Part shown: positions 1 through 4,671 of the stretch, one piece after another
How positions within the stretch are numbered: the first letter of the stretch is position 1
Layout of the letters: every line of letters begins with the position of its first letter
DNA from: an uncultured Lachnospiraceae bacterium
GTDB taxonomy: Bacteria > Bacillota > Clostridia > Lachnospirales > Lachnospiraceae
Direction of reading: 5' to 3'
DNA length: 5,035 nucleotides
Assembly (NCBI GenBank): GCA_948468325.1
Contig: CAOKHR010000196.1
Span: 1-5,035, forward strand
Program-made: the position numbers and the translations under genes
Notes under the pieces: generated by a model
The model's input: the letters and a program-made list of their open reading frames with translations, nothing else
Database searches by the model: none
What the model was told of the DNA's origin: nothing

Positions 1-15
1 CAGCCAAACTTTAAA

Positions 16-50
16 TGGGCGGATTCCGTAACAATGAAGCCGGAAGGCTG
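16..50 (+). repeat. 35-nt dispersed repeat, copy A, with GNRA-capped hairpin
   Basis: This stretch matches the reverse complement of 1609-1643 at 30 of 35 positions, with an identical 13-base core (GGATTCCGTAACA). It can fold into AGCC-GGAA-GGCT (38-49), a 4-bp stem closed by a GNRA tetraloop. A second stem, GTAACA (28-33) with TGTTAC (54-59), encloses it, so the structured unit runs to about 59. In one frame (2-31) it reads as the tail of an open frame ending Gly-Arg-Ile-Pro-stop, as in copy B, but too little upstream sequence is present to say that a gene ends here. It lies 57 nt upstream of the glycosyltransferase start. No known riboswitch or RNA family was recognised. Confidence 0.7.
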
Positions 51-107
51 AACTGTTACATTTATTTTCTTACATATCTGTATAAGCAGAGCATAAGGGA
101 GGCAGCT

Positions 108-1229
108 ATGTCTGTAAAGATATTTGTTATGACTCATAAACCATTTACCCCGCCGGAAGATTCAATGTATGTTCCTCTTCATGCCGGGCGGGCAAATGCG
201 GCAGATCTTGGATTTTTGGGCGACGATTCCGGAGATTCCATTTCTGCATATAATGCAAATTTCTGTGAATTAACGGGTATGTACTGGCTCTGGAAAAATT
301 ATCATGCATCTGACTATATCGGTATCTGCCATTACAGACGCTATTTAATTGACGAGACAGGATCTGTTTTTACAGAAAGTAAATTACAGGAACTTCTTTC
401 AAATTATGACATAATTACTACAAAACTGCTGACACTGGCTTGTTCCTATGAAGAGGGCTTTCGTCAAAATCATCATTTGAAAGATCTGGTGACAACAGGC
501 ATTGTGTTAAACGAAAAATATCCCGAATATATGGATACCTTTCAAACTCTGCTGCATGGTCCAAATACCTACTTTGGAAATATTTTTATCACTTCCAAAG
601 AAACTTATGACCGTTACTGCACATGGCTGTTTGATATTCTTTTAGAAGTACAAAAGCGTACAGATCTTACCGGGTACAACAATTATCAAAAACGCCTGTT
701 CGGATTTTTATCTGAATTTTTACAGACAGTCTGGATACAATTTCATAAACTGCGTACATACGAATGTAAAGTAGGAATGATCGGTGAAAAGTATGAAACA
801 AAAAAACTGCGGGAAAAGCTGGCGGGATTTTTTAAAAACAAAGATTACAACGGTGCAAAAAACTGCTTTCTCGATGCTTATAATAAACGACCGGATGTGC
901 TGATGGAGGCTTCAGATGTAACCGGAGAACTGCGCCTCTGTATGCAGATTATTTCTGTCTGCAGTTTTGAAGACGAACTTTATCATCGCTGTATTTTGGA
1001 TGACTTTCGCGATTATGACAGTTTAATTCTGCATTTCCATAAACTCAATGCCATCACTGCCCGTTTTCTTACGGATACTTCCAAAAATGAGGATATTCTA
1101 TTTTTGAAACACAATACATATATTACTCCGGCCTCTATTGCGATTTCTGTAAAAATATTCTGCAAAGATCCGGTTTTGCAACAGGAAATTACCGATAAAA
1201 TGTGTTCTTATCTTTGCACGCCGACATAA
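108..1229 (+). CDS. DUF4422-family glycosyltransferase with C-terminal extension
   Basis: Predicted 373-residue cytoplasmic glycosyltransferase of the DUF4422 type, a family usually found in capsule, exopolysaccharide or other glycan clusters; the donor and acceptor sugars cannot be read from sequence. Family hallmarks are the N-terminal FVMTHKP strand (6-12), GDDSGDSIS (38-46), NFCELTGMYWLWKN (51-64), DYIGICHYRRYL (69-80) and the end of the domain near 190-215. The start at 108 is chosen because GGGAGG (97-102) sits 5 nt upstream; the open frame continues to 15, but that stretch is the dispersed repeat. The family domain is usually about 220-250 residues, so roughly 150 C-terminal residues are extra. 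Residues 237-262 resemble one TPR-like helical hairpin (conserved Y247, A250, F254, A257, P262). There is no signal peptide or membrane segment. Its neighbour is a motility-type gene, so a role in flagellin glycosylation is possible but unproven. Confidence 0.85.
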   Translation: MSVKIFVMTHKPFTPPEDSMYVPLHAGRANAADLGFLGDDSGDSISAYNANFCELTGMYWLWKNYHASDYIGICHYRRYLIDETGSVFTESKLQELLSNYDIITTKLLTLACSYEEGFRQNHHLKDLVTTGIVLNEKYPEYMDTFQTLLHGPNTYFGNIFITSKETYDRYCTWLFDILLEVQKRTDLTGYNNYQKRLFGFLSEFLQTVWIQFHKLRTYECKVGMIGEKYETKKLREKLAGFFKNKDYNGAKNCFLDAYNKRPDVLMEASDVTGELRLCMQIISVCSFEDELYHRCILDDFRDYDSLILHFHKLNAITARFLTDTSKNEDILFLKHNTYITPASIAISVKIFCKDPVLQQEITDKMCSYLCTPT

Positions 1230-1230
1230 A

Positions 1231-1264
1231 GACTGCGGGCAGAAAACATCTTCTGCCCGCAGTC
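1231..1264. terminator. Perfect 14-bp hairpin between convergent genes
   Basis: The arms 1231-1244 and 1251-1264 are perfectly complementary over 14 bp, GC-rich, with a 6-nt loop. The hairpin begins one base after the glycosyltransferase stop codon and lies 16 nt past the yjfB stop. On the + strand no T-run follows; on the - strand the stem is followed by TTT only. Its position suggests a shared bidirectional terminator or mRNA 3'-end stabiliser. The weak U-tract makes factor-independent termination less certain. Confidence 0.7.
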
Positions 1265-1280
1265 CTGCTGCAATCCATTC

Positions 1281-1472
1281 TTATACCATAATATCAATAT
1301 TGCCTCCGATATGAGGCGTTACTGAATTCTCCATTGCAGCTGCATCCAGCATATTTGTCATGCCTTCTCCCAGCACCTCGCCAAGATCCAATGCTTTACT
1401 CAGCATTGCCACGCTAATATCGCTGTTTATCTTTGTCTGTGCCAGTGCCATTGATAATCCAGGAATATCCAT
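1281..1472 (-). CDS. YjfB-family putative motility protein
   Basis: Small 63-residue protein matching the YjfB-type 'putative motility protein' family. It begins MDIPGLSMALAQTKIN, continues with a short amphipathic helix (SVAMLSKALDLGEVLGEGMTNML), and ends in the family's characteristic PHIGGNIDIMV tail. It has no signal peptide or membrane segment. The molecular function is not known; members occur in flagellated Firmicutes, and B. subtilis yjfB is regarded as part of the motility regulon. The start at 1472 follows AGGAGG (1486-1481) with an 8-nt spacer; the longer open frame to 1598 lacks family similarity and would override this site. It is likely transcribed alone from the promoter at 1543-1571, with a structured leader. 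It follows the LysM gene on the same strand and converges on the glycosyltransferase. Confidence 0.85.
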   Translation of the reverse strand: MDIPGLSMALAQTKINSDISVAMLSKALDLGEVLGEGMTNMLDAAAMENSVTPHIGGNIDIMV

Positions 1473-1499
1473 ATACCATACCTCCTGTAAGATTCTGCT

Positions 1500-1535
1500 G
1501 CCGCAAAGCCTTCCCTTGGGCATCTGCTCTTCGGC
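1500..1535 (-). promoter_or_regulatory. 5'-leader stem-loop of the yjfB-like gene
   Basis: On the - strand, GCCGAAGAGC (1535-1526) pairs with GCTTTGCGGC (1509-1500), giving nine pairs, one of them G-U, and one A/G mismatch. The 16-nt loop contains CCC and GGG. The predicted transcription start is near 1536-1537, so the hairpin would sit at the extreme 5' end of an approximately 65-nt leader. It could stabilise the mRNA or act in translational control. The ribosome binding site itself (1486-1481) is left outside the stem. Confidence 0.45.
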
Positions 1536-1542
1536 TCTTCTT

Positions 1543-1571
1543 AGTATAGCTTCTTTCGAATGTTTTTGCAA
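1543..1571 (-). promoter_or_regulatory. Probable SigA promoter of the yjfB-like gene
   Basis: On the - strand, TTGCAA (1571-1566) and TATACT (1548-1543) are separated by 17 bp. The -10 matches consensus at 5 of 6 positions and the -35 at 4 of 6. The predicted start is about 64 nt upstream of the yjfB start codon. The site lies between the LysM stop and yjfB, so yjfB can be expressed independently of the SOS-controlled LysM gene. Confidence 0.55.
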
Positions 1572-1608
1572 GATATGCCGCAGGAAATATGCAGACAATA
1601 TAATATCC

Positions 1609-1643
1609 CGGCCTTACGGCTCCACTGTTACGGAATCCTCCCA
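1609..1643 (-). repeat. 35-nt dispersed repeat, copy B, overlapping the LysM stop
   Basis: Inverted second copy of the element at 16-50, identical at 30 of 35 positions. On the - strand it contains GCC-GTAA-GGC (1621-1612 region), again a stem closed by a GNRA tetraloop, with the variable loop base differing from copy A (GTAA versus GGAA). The outer stem is weaker: GTAACA (1632-1627) against TATTAT (1605-1600) has one C/A mismatch and one G-U pair. The stop codon of the LysM gene (1630-1628) is inside the element, which supplies that protein's last residues (Gly-Arg-Ile-Pro). Confidence 0.7.
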
Positions 1644-1987
1644 CTCATGCCGCTGCAATCCGATGCTTCCTGAAAATAGCGCGGAATCGTCAGATATTCT
1701 CCCGCGTAAATACCATCGCCGTAAAGGTGATTCAGACTGCGGATCTCCTGAATATAATCTTCTATTTCGTCATACTCAGGCGTCATATTCTCAGACGCGA
1801 TACTCCATAACGTATCCCCTTTTCCGATGGCAACGCTGGTATAATATTTATAAGAACTCCGTTCTGCTTTCCGTGATTTTGCAAATCCTGACACGCTGCT
1901 TTTAATCAAAATCACAGACAATAAAAGTAATACCGGAACAACCAGTATCTTTTTTGAAAATCTCTTCTGCTTCATGCTTTTGTACAT
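1628..1987 (-). CDS. SOS-linked membrane-anchored LysM protein (YneA-like division inhibitor)
   Basis: Predicted 119-residue protein with a short basic N-terminus, one hydrophobic segment at about 14-28 (ILVVPVLLLLSVILI), a linker, and one LysM domain at about 50-102 (GKGDTLWSIASE ... YAGEYLTIP). The layout places a peptidoglycan-binding domain outside the membrane, as in B. subtilis YneA, the SOS-induced inhibitor of cell division. Being divergent from lexA and under LexA-like boxes is also YneA-like. The start at 1987 is chosen for GGAGG 9 nt upstream; a TTG at 2008 would place the ribosome binding site inside the gene, and an ATG at 1975 is too far from it. The last residues (GMSGRIP) lie in the dispersed repeat and may not be ancestral. 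The division-inhibitor role is inferred from architecture and context; sequence similarity outside LysM is low, so yneA is not assigned as the symbol. Confidence 0.8.
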   Translation of the reverse strand: MYKSMKQKRFSKKILVVPVLLLLSVILIKSSVSGFAKSRKAERSSYKYYTSVAIGKGDTLWSIASENMTPEYDEIEDYIQEIRSLNHLYGDGIYAGEYLTIPRYFQEASDCSGMSGRIP

Positions 1988-2018
1988 ATATGCTGCCCTC
2001 CTAAGCAAATAAAAGTTC

Positions 2019-2032
2019 GGAACATTTGTTTG
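2019..2032. promoter_or_regulatory. LexA box 1
   Basis: GGAACATTTGTTTG fits the Gram-positive SOS box (CGAAC-N4-GTTCG type) with the GAAC half intact and a C-to-T change in the other half. It lies just downstream of the LysM gene's -10, covering its probable transcription start. It differs from box 4 at one base. Confidence 0.65.
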
Positions 2033-2037
2033 ATTTT

Positions 2038-2066
2038 ATTATACTTTTAGAACTAATGTTTGTCAA
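2038..2066 (-). promoter_or_regulatory. Perfect-consensus SigA promoter of the LysM gene
   Basis: On the - strand, TTGACA (2066-2061) and TATAAT (2043-2038) are both exact consensus hexamers with the ideal 17-bp spacer. Such a strong promoter before a putative division inhibitor would need tight repression. LexA box 2 lies in the spacer and touches the -35, while box 1 covers the start site. This is a clear repressor-occlusion layout. Confidence 0.9.
2049..2062. promoter_or_regulatory. LexA box 2
   Basis: AGAACTAATGTTTG carries an intact GAAC half and a GTTT half, four bases apart. It fills most of the LysM promoter spacer and overlaps its -35 by two bases. Bound LexA should block RNA polymerase there. 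Confidence 0.65.
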
Positions 2067-2075
2067 TAATTATTT

Positions 2076-2089
2076 CGAACAAATTTTCG
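2076..2089. promoter_or_regulatory. LexA box 3
   Basis: CGAACAAATTTTCG is the best match of the four to the Gram-positive box, with a single change (G to T) in the right half. It sits between the two divergent -35 elements, about 11 bp upstream of the lexA -35. It could serve either gene or help LexA dimers bind neighbouring sites. Confidence 0.65.
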
Positions 2090-2102
2090 GAATATTTGTT
2101 TG
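2089..2102. promoter_or_regulatory. LexA box 4
   Basis: GGAATATTTGTTTG is the weakest match (GAAT instead of GAAC in the left half) but is 13/14 identical to box 1. It abuts box 3, sharing base 2089, and overlaps the lexA -35 by three bases. This fits autoregulation of lexA. Confidence 0.5.
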
Positions 2103-2128
2103 CTTTTTTTATCGGAATGTGTTATGAT
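2100..2128 (+). promoter_or_regulatory. Probable SigA promoter of lexA
   Basis: TTGCTT (2100-2105) and TATGAT (2123-2128) are 17 bp apart. The -10 is 5 of 6 to consensus and the -35 only 3 of 6, much weaker than the divergent LysM promoter. Transcription should start near 2135, leaving a leader of about 35 nt. LexA box 4 overlaps the -35. Confidence 0.65.
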
Positions 2129-2170
2129 GGTAAAAACAGATAAATATAAATCAAACAGGAGGACCTGCAT

Positions 2171-2785
2171 ATGTCATACGGCAAAATCACTGCAAAACAG
2201 GAAGAAATTTTAGAATATATCAAACAACAGATATTAAAGAAAGGTTATCCTCCCGCTGTACGGGAGATTTGCGAGGCAGTACATTTAAAGTCCACTTCCT
2301 CTGTCCATTCTCATTTGGAAACGCTTGAGAAAAACGGCTACATCCGGCGGGATCCCACAAAACCCCGTGCAATTGAAATTCTGGACGACACTTTTAATCT
2401 CACAAGGCGGGAAGTTGTAAATGTTCCGATTATCGGAAGTGTTGCCGCGGGACAGCCGATACTGGCCACAGAAAATATTGAAAATTACTTTCCGGTTCCG
2501 GCAGAGTTTATGCCGAATCAGGAAGTCTTTATGCTTCACGTCAAAGGCGACAGTATGATTAACGCAGGGATTTTTGACGGTGACAATATCCTTGTCAGAC
2601 AGCAGGCTACCGCCTCCAACGGGGATATGGTAGTTGCTCTTGTCAACGATTCCGCCACTGTTAAAACTTTCTATAAAGAAGACGGCCACTACAGACTACA
2701 GCCGGAAAACGATGATATGGACCCGATTATTGTAAATGATGTATCCATCCTGGGACTTGTATTTGGCGTATTCCGCTTTTTCTAA
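2171..2785 (+). CDS. lexA: LexA repressor, SOS regulator and self-cleaving serine protease
   Basis: Full-length 204-residue LexA, a cytoplasmic dimeric repressor of DNA-damage genes that cleaves itself when stimulated by RecA filaments. The N-terminal winged helix-turn-helix spans about 1-70 (ITAKQEEILEYI, then PPAVREICEAVHLKSTSSVHSHL with the recognition helix from about S41). The C-terminal S24 peptidase domain covers about 82-204. The scissile Ala-Gly is A93-G94 in GSVAAGQP. The catalytic dyad is Ser128 (VKGDSM) and Lys165 (ATVKTF). All key residues are present, so the protein should be active. The start at 2171 has AGGAGG (2157-2162) 8 nt upstream. It is divergent from the LysM gene, and four LexA-like boxes in the shared spacer imply autoregulation. 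Confidence 0.98.
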   Translation: MSYGKITAKQEEILEYIKQQILKKGYPPAVREICEAVHLKSTSSVHSHLETLEKNGYIRRDPTKPRAIEILDDTFNLTRREVVNVPIIGSVAAGQPILATENIENYFPVPAEFMPNQEVFMLHVKGDSMINAGIFDGDNILVRQQATASNGDMVVALVNDSATVKTFYKEDGHYRLQPENDDMDPIIVNDVSILGLVFGVFRFF

Positions 2786-2821
2786 TCCGTATATAACAGT
2801 CTTTATGCATACTGAAATATA

Positions 2822-2849
2822 CAAAAGCCTGCTGTCAGCAGCTCTTTTG
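2822..2849 (+). terminator. Possible lexA terminator hairpin
   Basis: CAAAAG (2822-2827) pairs with CTTTTG (2844-2849) around an inner CTGC/GCAG stem (2829-2832 with 2838-2841) and a 5-nt loop. Alternatively, the inner stem extended by AGC/GCT is followed by the short CTTTTG run, as in an intrinsic terminator. It lies 36 nt after the lexA stop. The T-run is short, so termination strength is uncertain. Confidence 0.4.
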
Positions 2850-2947
2850 CACAACAGAGTGCAGCAGTTCAATCTGCATGAATTCGGTCAGCATAGCAAG
2901 AAGCATCATACCCTTATTTATATACTATAATCAGGTTATACATCCTG

Positions 2948-2975
2948 CAGAAAGCGATTTCAAACTCGCTTTCTG
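2948..2975. repeat. Perfect 10-bp inverted repeat
   Basis: CAGAAAGCGA (2948-2957) and TCGCTTTCTG (2966-2975) are perfectly complementary around an 8-nt loop. No T-run follows immediately on either strand, so it is not a standard intrinsic terminator. It lies next to the terminator at 2982-3020 and may be a 3'-end stabiliser or a small dispersed palindrome. Confidence 0.55.
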
Positions 2976-2981
2976 GCATAA

Positions 2982-3020
2982 AAAATGACTGCCAGCGTTT
3001 TTTACGCTGCCAGCCATTTT
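2982..3020 (-). terminator. Terminator of the yhbY-nadD-yqeK-rsfS operon
   Basis: The arms 2982-2998 and 3004-3020 (17 nt each) form a long stem with a 5-nt loop. Read on the - strand the stem has one G-U pair and one G/G mismatch; read on the + strand it has A/C and C/C mismatches, so the RNA is better formed for leftward transcription. On the - strand it is followed by a run of six T (2985-2980). It lies 50 nt past the rsfS stop. The + strand also has TTTT at its end, so some bidirectional action is possible. Confidence 0.8.
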
Positions 3021-3053
3021 ACTGCCATAACATACAAAAGAACTTCTATTGGC

Positions 3054-3072
3054 AAACCTTGCGGTTTTTTTT
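3054..3072 (+). terminator. Weak hairpin plus T8 run facing lexA transcripts
   Basis: AAACC (3054-3058) pairs with GGTTT (3063-3067) around a TTGC loop and runs into eight T (3065-3072). The form is that of a small + strand intrinsic terminator, which could stop read-through from lexA before it enters rsfS antisense. The stem has only 5 bp, so support is modest. Confidence 0.35.
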
Positions 3073-3418
3073 ATAAATCTTTGGGATCTATTACTGTACC
3101 GTCTCTCCATATTCGCTCAAGATCATAAAACAACCTGTCCTCTTTTGAAAAAATATGCACAATAATATCTTCATAATCCATAAGAATCCACGTCGATCTA
3201 TGATTTCCCTCGATTTGTTTTACATGTATTCCGGCTTTATAAAATTTTTCATCTACGGAATCCTGCATTGCCTGAAGCTGATTCTGATTTTCTCCGTCAG
3301 CCAGTATAAAATAATCTGCAATTACAGAAATGTCCCTTATATCAATCACCTGTATTCCTGAAGCTTTCTTTTCCGCCAGCGCTTCACAGGCTAATTTTGC
3401 CATTTCACGGGAATCCAT
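3071..3418 (-). CDS. rsfS: Ribosomal silencing factor RsfS (Iojap/YbeB family)
   Basis: A 115-residue member of the RsfS/Iojap family. RsfS binds ribosomal protein uL14 on the 50S subunit and blocks joining to 30S, lowering translation in stationary phase or starvation. Recognisable blocks are the N-terminal helix (AKLACEALAEKKASGIQVIDI), ISVIADYFILADGENQNQLQAM, and the diagnostic WILMDYEDIIVHIFSKEDRLFYDLERIW. The length is typical. Two in-frame ATGs lie at the start: that at 3424 directly abuts GGAGG with no spacer, whereas that at 3418 has a 6-nt spacer and is preferred. It is the last gene of the leftward operon, 13 nt after yqeK, and ends before the terminator at 2982-3020. Confidence 0.95.
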   Translation of the reverse strand: MDSREMAKLACEALAEKKASGIQVIDIRDISVIADYFILADGENQNQLQAMQDSVDEKFYKAGIHVKQIEGNHRSTWILMDYEDIIVHIFSKEDRLFYDLERIWRDGTVIDPKDL

Positions 3419-3431
3419 TTTCATCCTCCTT

Positions 3432-4007
3432 TTACTTTAACAATTCTATATAATACTGATATGTTTCCTGTGTCTTTATATCAATTGCACCTTTTTTATA
3501 ATTTAGATAATGTATGGTATCATGCAGAATCTGGACTACCGCCTGATCTATATCTCTAAAAGCAAGTGCCCGCACTTCCCGCAGATTTTCTGCTTTTTCC
3601 CTGTTCGGTTCAATATAATCTGCAATAAATATAATTTTATCTAACAAATTCATTCCCGGACTTCCTGTCGTATGTACTTCAATTGCGTGAAGGACAGCCG
3701 TATCCTCAATCCCGTATTTTGTTCTTGCCAGAAAAGCTCCGAGCTTTGCATGCAGCAAAGACGGATTCTCGCGTTCCACTTCACGTATGACAATAAAATT
3801 TTTTTTACAAAGCGAAATCTGCTCATTTCCGGGAATACATTTTGCACAATCATGAAGCAGCCCTGCTAACATGGCCTGGTACAAGTCTGCCTCATAACGC
3901 ATCGCCAGGCATGCAGCCGTATACATAACACCAAGCGTATGCTGATAGCGGTTTCTGTCCAGTTCTTTTTTTAATTGTTTCCGAATATGCTTTAACTGTT
4001 CATCCAT
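3432..4007 (-). CDS. yqeK: HD-domain symmetrical Ap4A hydrolase YqeK
   Basis: A 191-residue HD-superfamily protein of the YqeK type, which in studied Firmicutes cleaves diadenosine tetraphosphate symmetrically to two ADP, limiting an alarmone made under heat or oxidative stress. Metal-binding and catalytic motifs are visible: H23 (RYQHTLGV), H52-D53 (LLHDCAK), H86 (LLHAKLGA), H107 and H112 (AVLHAIEVHTTG) and D130 (FIADYIEP). The length is normal. The ATG at 4007 is only 6 nt after the nadD stop, and the only nearby Shine-Dalgarno-like sequence (CAGGA inside the nadD end) is weak, so translation is probably coupled to nadD. The nadD-yqeK-rsfS order is standard in Firmicutes; in some relatives an LCP-family gene sits between yqeK and rsfS, which is absent here. 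Confidence 0.95.
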   Translation of the reverse strand: MDEQLKHIRKQLKKELDRNRYQHTLGVMYTAACLAMRYEADLYQAMLAGLLHDCAKCIPGNEQISLCKKNFIVIREVERENPSLLHAKLGAFLARTKYGIEDTAVLHAIEVHTTGSPGMNLLDKIIFIADYIEPNREKAENLREVRALAFRDIDQAVVQILHDTIHYLNYKKGAIDIKTQETYQYYIELLK

Positions 4008-4013
4008 AATGTC

Positions 4014-4643
4014 TCAATCCTGTTCTATATAAAGAAAGTTCTGTCTGATATATGCCTCTACTTCCTCCGGAAGCATATAACGAACACTCTTTCCCATTCG
4101 GATGCGTGCCCTGATTTCTTTCGAAGAAACTGTAAAATTAGGAGCATGCAGCATATACATATTTTGAGCATATGCTTTTTCCGCTTCTTTTATCTTTCTT
4201 CTGATTCCCTCGCCGCTGCCATTCCGCACTGCTACCAGAATCGTTGCCTGCCTGCAGATCTCGAGCGGGTTTTTCCATTTCGGAAAATCGTCCAGAGAAT
4301 CTTCGCCCATAATAAAATAAAATTCCGCATCCCGGTAAATCTGATGAAATTTCTGAAGCGTCACATACGTATAGTTGATTTCTGAATTTTCGGCCTCCAA
4401 AACAGAGATGTCAAATCTGGGATTATCTTTAATTGCAATACGAACCATATCACAACGGATATTTGCTTCTGTCACACAATTTTCAGACTTGTGAGGAGAT
4501 TTTCCGGTAGGTACAAAAAGAACCTGATCCAGCCCAAATTCCTCAGCAGCACTCTGGGCAATCAGAAGATGTCCATAGTGAATCGGATCAAATGTACCTC
4601 CCATAATACCCAGTTTTCTTGCATGTACCAAACACATTTCCAT
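4014..4643 (-). CDS. nadD: Nicotinate-nucleotide adenylyltransferase NadD
   Basis: A 209-residue NadD, a cytoplasmic enzyme transferring AMP from ATP to nicotinate mononucleotide to give deamido-NAD, an essential step of NAD synthesis. It shows the nucleotidyltransferase signature GGTFDPIHYGH (15-25), with the HxGH pair binding ATP phosphates, then FVPTGKSPHK (43-52), GEDSL (113-117) and the C-terminal VSSKEIR (172-178), equivalent to ISSTxIR. The start is uncertain: AAGGAG lies 4 nt before the ATG at 4643 and 10 nt before the ATG at 4637 (207 residues). The open frame back to 4688 would overlap yhbY and adds residues not expected in the family, so it is not used. It lies 28 nt after the yhbY stop, within the operon. 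Confidence 0.95.
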   Translation of the reverse strand: MEMCLVHARKLGIMGGTFDPIHYGHLLIAQSAAEEFGLDQVLFVPTGKSPHKSENCVTEANIRCDMVRIAIKDNPRFDISVLEAENSEINYTYVTLQKFHQIYRDAEFYFIMGEDSLDDFPKWKNPLEICRQATILVAVRNGSGEGIRRKIKEAEKAYAQNMYMLHAPNFTVSSKEIRARIRMGKSVRYMLPEEVEAYIRQNFLYIEQD

Positions 4644-4671
4644 CTTTCTCCTTAAGATTCTGTCCCCAAAT

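Larger units (their letters stand above)
2786..3070. other. Non-coding spacer between convergent lexA and rsfS
   Basis: This 285-bp gap holds no convincing gene on either strand; the short open frames have no ribosome binding site or recognisable protein. It contains at least four predicted hairpins: 2822-2849, 2948-2975, 2982-3020 and 3054-3067. The 2982-3020 hairpin is the clearest terminator, for the leftward operon. I see no promoter with both elements intact. Confidence 0.7.

Noticed and set aside
28..59. Kink-turn in the repeat (tandem G-A pairs next to the inner stem in copy A)
   Set aside because: Copy B has GUGGA opposite CGGGA and cannot form the same G-A pairs, so the motif is not conserved between copies.
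1500..1536. CCGCAAAGCC on the + strand, similar to the core of a c-di-GMP-I riboswitch
   Set aside because: The GGCAAACC half and the flanking stems are missing, and no + strand gene follows.
1525..1560. Sigma-28 (flagellar) promoter for the yjfB-like gene, with GCCGAAGA as -10
   Set aside because: No TAAA-type -35 lies at the right distance, whereas a good SigA promoter with a 17-bp spacer is present just upstream.
1473..1598. N-terminal extension of the yjfB-like gene to 105 residues
   Set aside because: The YjfB family begins at MDI, and the AGGAGG site at 1486-1481 serves that ATG; the extension overlaps the predicted promoter and leader hairpin.
1360..1905. Long + strand open frame of 181 codons
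   Set aside because: It runs antisense across the well-supported yjfB-like and LysM genes, has no recognisable protein features, and I see no case for its start; it is a shadow frame.
2285..2689. - strand open frame of 134 codons inside lexA
   Set aside because: It lies entirely antisense to lexA, which has all its catalytic residues and a strong start.
2736..2930. + strand open frame of 64 codons after lexA
   Set aside because: It begins inside lexA in another frame, has no ribosome binding site, and crosses a hairpin; nothing in the protein is recognisable.
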